Positions 7,772 to 12,676 of a stretch of DNA of 12,676 bases are shown here, piece by piece. A model generated the notes under the pieces. That model had not been told where the DNA came from, searched no databases, and saw only the letters and a program-made list of their open reading frames with translations. The stretch's first letter is position 1, and the number at the start of each line of letters is the position of its first letter. This DNA comes from Ophiobolus disseminans (lineage: Eukaryota; Ascomycota; Dothideomycetes; Pleosporales; Phaeosphaeriaceae). The translations under genes were made by a program, and so were the position numbers. The stretch is from the NCBI GenBank assembly GCA_010093685.1, contig MU006255.1, forward strand, positions 85,801 to 98,476, written 5' to 3'.

Positions 7772-10700
7772 TTAGAAATCTTCCTCCTCCTTACTAGCTT
7801 CCGAATCTAAGATATCGTAGACGGGTCTGATATATTGCGCCCTCTCTTCCTCAGTGATAACGCGGGGTATCACCTGCACGATCTAGCGCTTCAATGGCTC
7901 CGAATGAACGAGCTTTGTACGTGAAGCTAGATCTCTAGACGGCACTTCTCTTAGATCATGCTGCCTCTTCGTACGCGCTTCGTTGGAGGCGTCGGCTCCC
8001 TGATCGTCGCTACGGCCGTCGACGGCGCCTGAGTCATCAAATTGAGCTAGCGGTGGCCTGAATACATGCTCGTTTGGCCAGAGGGAGCTATCCCATATCT
8101 TGGATGTGCCACGGTCTTCTTCCGCTATGTCACTCGGATCTCGTTCCCGGAAGACTTTCAACCTCCAGCTAGGAGTGGTGTAGCTGAATAGGGTGCTATC
8201 TAAGTCTTCAAGCTGGTAGGTGCCACGTTCGGCTTGAGAGGGAGTCCTGTCACTAATACGGTATGGTCCAAGCCAGCGAGCGTCCAGCTTCCTTATACTA
8301 CTCATGTCGATTTCCCTCACTGAGTCCCAGAGTAGGACAAGCTGGCTAGGGGTGAATTCCTCTCGCTGGACTTCCTTCGTATCGTCCCAGTATTCCTTTT
8401 TCTTCTCTCGGAGACGCTAGACGCGTGAAGCTGCATCTTTAACGAACTGATCACGAAGATCAAGCTGCATAGCCCTGACTGTGAGGAGCTTAGAGCGGCT
8501 CCTAATACTGCGGAATGGAAGAGTCTGCCAGGTGGGTAGACTTAATTCAATAGAGAGGACGGGGTTCTGACTAGTGACCATCTGGTATGCTGAGTAGCCA
8601 GTTAATTCCTGAATAGAGATGCGGTCTGCGTGTAGGACTGTAGGAAGGTTCGTAGTCTATTTCCCTGGGATCTTTGCGAGAGCGTTAACGATAGGTTTAT
8701 GGCCTCCTTCGATCTTTCCTATCGCTTAAGGGTTATGCGACGAAGCCTAAACCCTCTTCACCCTATACCTCTGCGAGAGATATACTACGGCCTTCGCGAA
8801 ATCTGGCCCGCTATCTACTATAATTCTCCTCGTTATGCACTATCTGCAGATGATGTCTTTATAGATAAACTTAGCTATAGTCGACGACTTGTTGTTCGCA
8901 GGAGCCTTTCCCTCCACCTAGCCGCTCAGGTATTCACGCGCGAGAATGAGGAACTTCTTCCCGTTACAGTGCGGCATATAGACGATATCTATGGCTACGC
9001 ATTCCTAGAGGGCGAACGCGTAGGTGTTGGTGAGTATATCAACTATCCGCTTCGAAGAGCGATACTAGCAATCTGCGCATGCGGAGAGCCGTGTACGAAC
9101 GTCGGCATACATATCCTTCTACTAGTATCGCTGGGCCAGCATAGTGAATACTGCATTGACTCCTCGATGACTAAGTAGGCGGTGAATTTCCTAGATGGCT
9201 GCAGTGCGAAGATCCCTGTCGTCAATGACTCGACGGATCGCGATGTTACGACTGGTCTTTCGGAAGAGGAATCCGTTACGTACGAAGAAATTCATAGCCC
9301 TCTTCTTCTAACCAGGAAGTTAAGACCTTAGCATCTTCGGCGTCTTGAGCGTTGTGAGGAATACAGCATACTCCTCTGATTCATCAGAGTATTCTTCCCT
9401 CAAGACTCTTCCGCTGGCTTGCAGGGCTCCAGATTCGACATTAGCTATTAGGTTTTCGATGAACTCCTCAACGTCGTCTTCTGGCTCGTTAGGAGCCTCC
9501 CATCCTTTAGGCTTTAGGTATCGAGAGAGCGCGTCAGCGACCACGTTCTTCTTCCCTAGGACATGCTTGATGTCAAAATCCTACATCAGTATAGCTCCGA
9601 GCCATCTGTTTATAATCGCTCCTGGAACCTCCGCTGACGAGCGATTCAGCTGAGCGATGAGGGTCTGGGCGTCTGTTTCGATCGTGAAGCGCCTCCCGTA
9701 CAGCCATACGCGGAACTTCTTAAGCGCCCACACGACCGCCTTGCATTCCAGCTTCGTGGAATGCTATTAGCTCTCAGCCTTCGACCACATAGTACTCTCA
9801 AAGCGACATGGATGCCTTCTCCTATCAGAGCCAATCTGTTCCAGGACTGCACCTCCTCCCTCTTTCGACGCGTCCACTCCTATGAACAGCATCCCTCTAC
9901 TCTTGTAATCAGGCGTTATTAGAGCTAGGGCCTTCGTGATGCACGACTTCAAATCAGCTATGGCCTCCCTATGAGTGTCTCCCTAGTCCCATTTCGCATC
10001 GTTCTTGAGGAGTGCGAAGAGAGGCCTAGCCCTGATAGAGAAACAATGTACCTATATGCGATAGTACACACATATACCGACGAAGGCTCGGACGTCTCGT
10101 ACGGTCCGACACTTAGGCCATCTCACGATTTTCTCCACCTTCTGCCGGTCCGGATATCGTCCTTCTGCAGCTACTTCGTAGCTAACGATTCCTAGGCGGT
10201 TTGTTCCCTAATAGCACTTCTTTGCCAAAACTGTTGCGCCAGCCCTCTCAACATCCGCTAGTACTCTATCCAATTGTTGAATGTGTTCTAGTACATAGCG
10301 CCGTACTCTAGGAAGCGCCTCTTCACCTCCGTAGTCGGTTTTCGGTCCACCTAAGGTGATATCGTCGATGAAAGGTTAGGTGTGAGGCCAGTAGGCCTTC
10401 AGCATACGATTGACGACGCGCTGGAAAGCGCCTACTAAATTCGTCGCTCCTTGAACCATAGTGCATAAACGAAGTAAGCCTACGAGCGTCTGGATCGCCG
10501 TCATATCCCGACTGTCTGGATGGAGCGTCATCTGGTCGTAGCTTAAGAAGAGGTCCATAAGCGATACAATCAGACAGCCGGCGTAGCGCTTAGAGAACTT
10601 ATCTGCGGTCGGCGCGAGGTTAGCGTCGCGTATCGTGACTCGGTTCATATGCTGAGCGTTGTTAATTATACGGTGCGTTCCGTCCTTCTTCTTCACGAGA

Positions 10701-11656
10701 AACCATGGGTTCCTATATTAACTGTCGCACCTTTCTAGGGTTCCTCGGTTTAGCCGCTCATTCAGCATCTGTACACACTCCTCCTCCACTGCCTTTGCTA
10801 CAGGGAAGTGCTTGACTTGCTAAGCCATGTGTGGAATAGTCTTGATCTTGTATGGAGGGCAGATATCTCTAGAGAAGCGCCTAGATTCTGAAAAGTCGAA
10901 AGCGAGCGCACCTTCCCGGTTGAAGAGCATTTCCTTAAATACCGCGATCTCCTGTTCGAACAGCTGTGGTCCGAACTTCTGACTTAGGAGGCGCTCCGGC
11001 GTTAGCCTCGAGCCTCGCGGGAATAACGCGTAGCGTTGCTCAAAGAGGTGATCGCATGGCCCTATATCCGGCTCTCGGAGTGAGAGGCGAAGTAGCTAGT
11101 TCTCTATAGCTATCTCTTTCTAGTCTTCACGACCAAACTCTATAGGCTCTAAAGGTCGCGGGTCATCGACAGGCCTTACCTTATTAGCGACTCTCTTGTG
11201 CATCGTGTTAGCCTCAGCGCTCCTTACCTTCCTTCTTCTCTTACTCGCTACTTAGCGATTGAGCTTACTTATAATCGTAAATCTTGAGAGATCACCACTA
11301 TCGTCGTATCCGTCGAGATCCACCTCGTTCTTAACCACCTGACGAGCCTAGGACTGGAATTCTTAGCGGTCTTCATGCGTAAAGACGTCTAAGAATTCCC
11401 TAAACCCATAGCGTGGTTCTACATAGCTTGCTTCCTGAACGTACTTAACTCTTAGGAAGCCCTCTACTGTATTGCACTCAATCCCTAGGTCAAACGACTG
11501 CAGGCGCTCTCTCCTAGTGAGAACGTCTGCCTCTAGTTTTCCGAATCCTCTTCGTCGTCCACTGTAGCTAGGTGCTTCGGGTAGTAGGGCGAGGGATCTA
11601 ACGCGATGAATGTGGCGTTCCGACGCCCCTCGCTGTCCAATATTCGACACGTTACC
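7772..11656 (-). pseudogene. pol: Ty3/gypsy pol: reverse transcriptase, RNase H, integrase (mutated)
   Basis: A single minus-strand frame runs from about 11656 to a TAA at 7772, with about 25 TAG and TAA stops and no TGA. The reverse transcriptase spans about 10870-10150: a VSLMDLF motif is followed by the FIDD active site at 10361-10372 (the family's usual box is Y/F-x-DD). RNase H, about 9910-9520, keeps VDAS, a KLE motif, ETDAQ and ADALSRY. Integrase has an H-H-C-C zinc finger (about 9196-9070) and the triad Asp (8987-8989), Asp (8813-8815) and Glu (8708-8710), with the last two 35 codons apart. The last 177 codons before the TAG at 7883 are open, and the frame probably continued to 7772. 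The catalytic acids are mostly intact; the damage is mainly stops at Trp and Gln positions. It forms one polyprotein with the protease region, one frame apart. Confidence 0.9.
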
Positions 11657-12582
11657 CTACTAAAAACGTTGTACTGCAGTTCTAGTCGAGCTGAGGCACA
11701 CTATAGAGCCCCGAGAATAGCCGACCTCGTGAGGTTGGCAATGATCCGAAAGTGTGTACGCGTGACGACCTGCCCTATCTTCACAGGTACATGCTACGCC
11801 GTCCCAACGAAAGGATCTATACTGCCATTCGCGCTGACAACGCCCTCTTTGTTTGCTGCATTTGCATCCGCTTCTTCAAAGGGGATTTTCAGCGCATGTG
11901 CTGAACTGATCCTCATGAGGTTCATCTAAGCTCTAGTGTCAATAAGACACCGAACAGAATAGTCGCCGATAGACGCCCAACACGTAGGAAGCTCGCTCTG
12001 AACAAACGCGACGCCCGCAACCTTCGCGTTGCTGTATGCATCCCTATAGCTGACTCGGTCAAGACTCTCATTCTATGTATCAAAATTCCCAGCAATCCGA
12101 TGACGCGATTGGGTTGTGAGGTTGGACTCTACCGCATTCGCCTCTCCTAGGGAGTCGCATTTGCCATAGCAACCGGCTCCTGCCGGTCGAGCGTGAGACG
12201 TGGTCGGACTCTCATCGCAGATTACCCTAAAAGTACTCCTTAAATCTGACTCCTACAGCTCCTCATTGTCACCTGAATCCATTAGCGCGATCTTTAGGGT
12301 GGAGCTCAAAGTAGGCCCTTCATTCGGGCCCAGTGGGGCCACTAGCGTAGGTCTCGGCCAATAGGAAGATTCTAGGTCCAACCTAGAGTCCTCTGATTGG
12401 TCGCTGGCCTTACCCTCCAAAGTCGCGACGTAGTTGACTTCCGCCACTTCTGTGCCGGCGCTGTCTCCCTCCACTAGGAGCTCTTCAACTTAGCGTCTTA
12501 TTGTCAGTTGGCTAAGAAGGTCAGCTATTGTAACTCCTCTTACTTCCTGTCGCAGCATAGCCGTCGGAATACAGTTCGGACG
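11533..12582 (-). pseudogene. Gag 3' remnant plus retropepsin-type aspartic protease (mutated, truncated)
   Basis: This minus-strand frame enters directly from the telomere at 12582 with no start codon, so its N-terminal part is lost. The first about 150 codons are acidic and Ser-rich, with a Cys pair near 12171-12159 (CYGKC) that may be a worn zinc-knuckle; the full C-C-H-C pattern is not present. The protease follows. The active-site box at 11929-11940 reads D-T-R-A in place of the family's D-T/S-G-A, and the next codon is TAG. About 70 codons later lies a hydrophobic ILGAL segment, as expected for the second part of a retropepsin. Five or six TAG stops interrupt the frame, plus one TAA near 12490. 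It is offset from the reverse-transcriptase frame by one base; the switch must lie between 11656 and 11536, consistent with a one-base deletion or a -1 frameshift. I see no convincing slippery heptamer there. Confidence 0.8.
12349..12416. repeat. Near-palindrome with CCAAT arms (copy B)
   Basis: This is related to copy A at 7421-7469. The exact 20-nt block CCAATCAGAGGACTCTAGGT is on the minus strand here and on the plus strand in copy A. Because both copies are near-palindromic, the true relative orientation is ambiguous. Here it lies inside the gag-like frame and would be translated. Confidence 0.55.
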
Positions 12583-12676
12583 TTAGGGTTAGGGTTAGGG
12601 TTAGGGTTAGGGTTAGGGTTAGGGTTAGGGTTAGGGTTAGGGTTAGGGTTAGGGTTAGGGTTAGGGTTAGGGTTAG
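12583..12676 (+). repeat. Telomere array (TTAGGG)n
   Basis: Fifteen perfect TTAGGG units plus TTAG run to the window edge with no variant. The G-rich strand runs 5' to 3' toward the right, so this is the right end of a chromosome. TTAGGG is the usual telomere repeat of filamentous ascomycetes (and of vertebrates and others). The array abuts retrotransposon coding sequence directly, with no subtelomeric spacer. Confidence 0.97.

Larger units (their letters stand above)
7284..12582 (-). mobile_element. Ty3/gypsy LTR retrotransposon, 5'-truncated by telomere and mutated
   Basis: Domain order in the direction of transcription (minus strand) is gag-like remnant, protease, reverse transcriptase, RNase H, integrase, polypurine tract and tentative LTR. 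Integrase after RNase H defines the Ty3/gypsy order, as opposed to Ty1/copia. The 5' LTR, primer-binding site and most of gag are missing because TTAGGG repeats begin at 12583, inside coding sequence. About 31 in-frame stops were counted by eye, none of them TGA, so the element is dead. The left boundary depends on the tentative LTR end at 7284. Confidence 0.85.

Noticed and set aside
8699..9178. Plus-strand open frame of 159 codons
   Set aside because: It is the antisense of the integrase region. Its length comes from the minus-strand coding composition, and the minus strand has clear zinc-finger and D-D-E motifs.
9345..9653. Plus-strand open frame of 102 codons
   Set aside because: It is antisense to the RNase H/integrase junction, where the minus-strand frame carries the ADALSRY motif.
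11606..11929. Plus-strand open frame of 107 codons
   Set aside because: It is antisense to the protease; the minus strand shows the active-site box and the expected downstream hydrophobic segment.
3092..12582. Reassigned stop codons (TAG and TAA read as Gln) as the explanation for the broken frames
   Set aside because: TAG also falls at Trp positions, catalytic residues show matching missense changes, and the inverted-repeat arms show the same C-to-T bias in non-coding DNA. Mutation explains all three.
1..12676. CRISPR array, rRNA or tRNA genes
   Set aside because: The tandem units lack the repeat/unique-spacer layout, and I recognised no rRNA blocks or tRNA cloverleaf. The telomere and retrotransposon indicate a eukaryote.

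Overview
This window looks like the end of a chromosome from a filamentous ascomycete fungus. The right edge is a perfect TTAGGG telomere array. Everything inside it is repeat or decayed coding sequence, and the decay has the pattern of repeat-induced point mutation (RIP: C-to-T changes in CpA, seen as TpG-to-TpA on the other strand). I see no intact gene. I cannot name the species; the order-level placement is inference.

Layout, left to right. (1) Bases 1-2248 are a large inverted-repeat element: two 580-bp arms (1-580 and 1669-2248) around a 1088-bp non-coding spacer with short tandem arrays. It starts exactly at the window edge, so its left end may lie outside. (2) Bases 2249-3091 are non-coding, with a third, diverged partial copy of the arm/spacer junction at about 2480-2720 and a short hairpin. 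(3) Bases 6664 down to 3092 on the minus strand hold one continuous reading frame of about 1190 codons, broken by roughly 22 stops. I do not recognise the family with certainty; its C-terminal half has a residue pattern suggestive of a 2-oxoglutarate/Fe(II) dioxygenase. (4) Bases 6665-7283 are GC-rich and non-coding. (5) From about 7284 to 12582, minus strand, lies a Ty3/gypsy LTR retrotransposon: a tentative 3' LTR, a polypurine tract, integrase, RNase H, reverse transcriptase, protease and the end of a gag-like region. (6) Bases 12583-12676 are the telomere. It cuts off the retrotransposon, so the 5' LTR, primer-binding site and most of gag are absent.

The two long minus-strand frames carry mostly TAG stops, a smaller number of TAA, and essentially no TGA. 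They also carry missense changes at catalytic positions that fit the same CpA-to-TpA process. One block, roughly 4810-7280, is almost free of this damage although it is full of Trp and Gln codons, so the mutation is patchy inside a single gene. The genes here do not work together as a living system: this is a graveyard of mobile DNA at a healed chromosome end. The most promising unknowns are the 1190-codon gene and the 580-bp inverted-repeat element.
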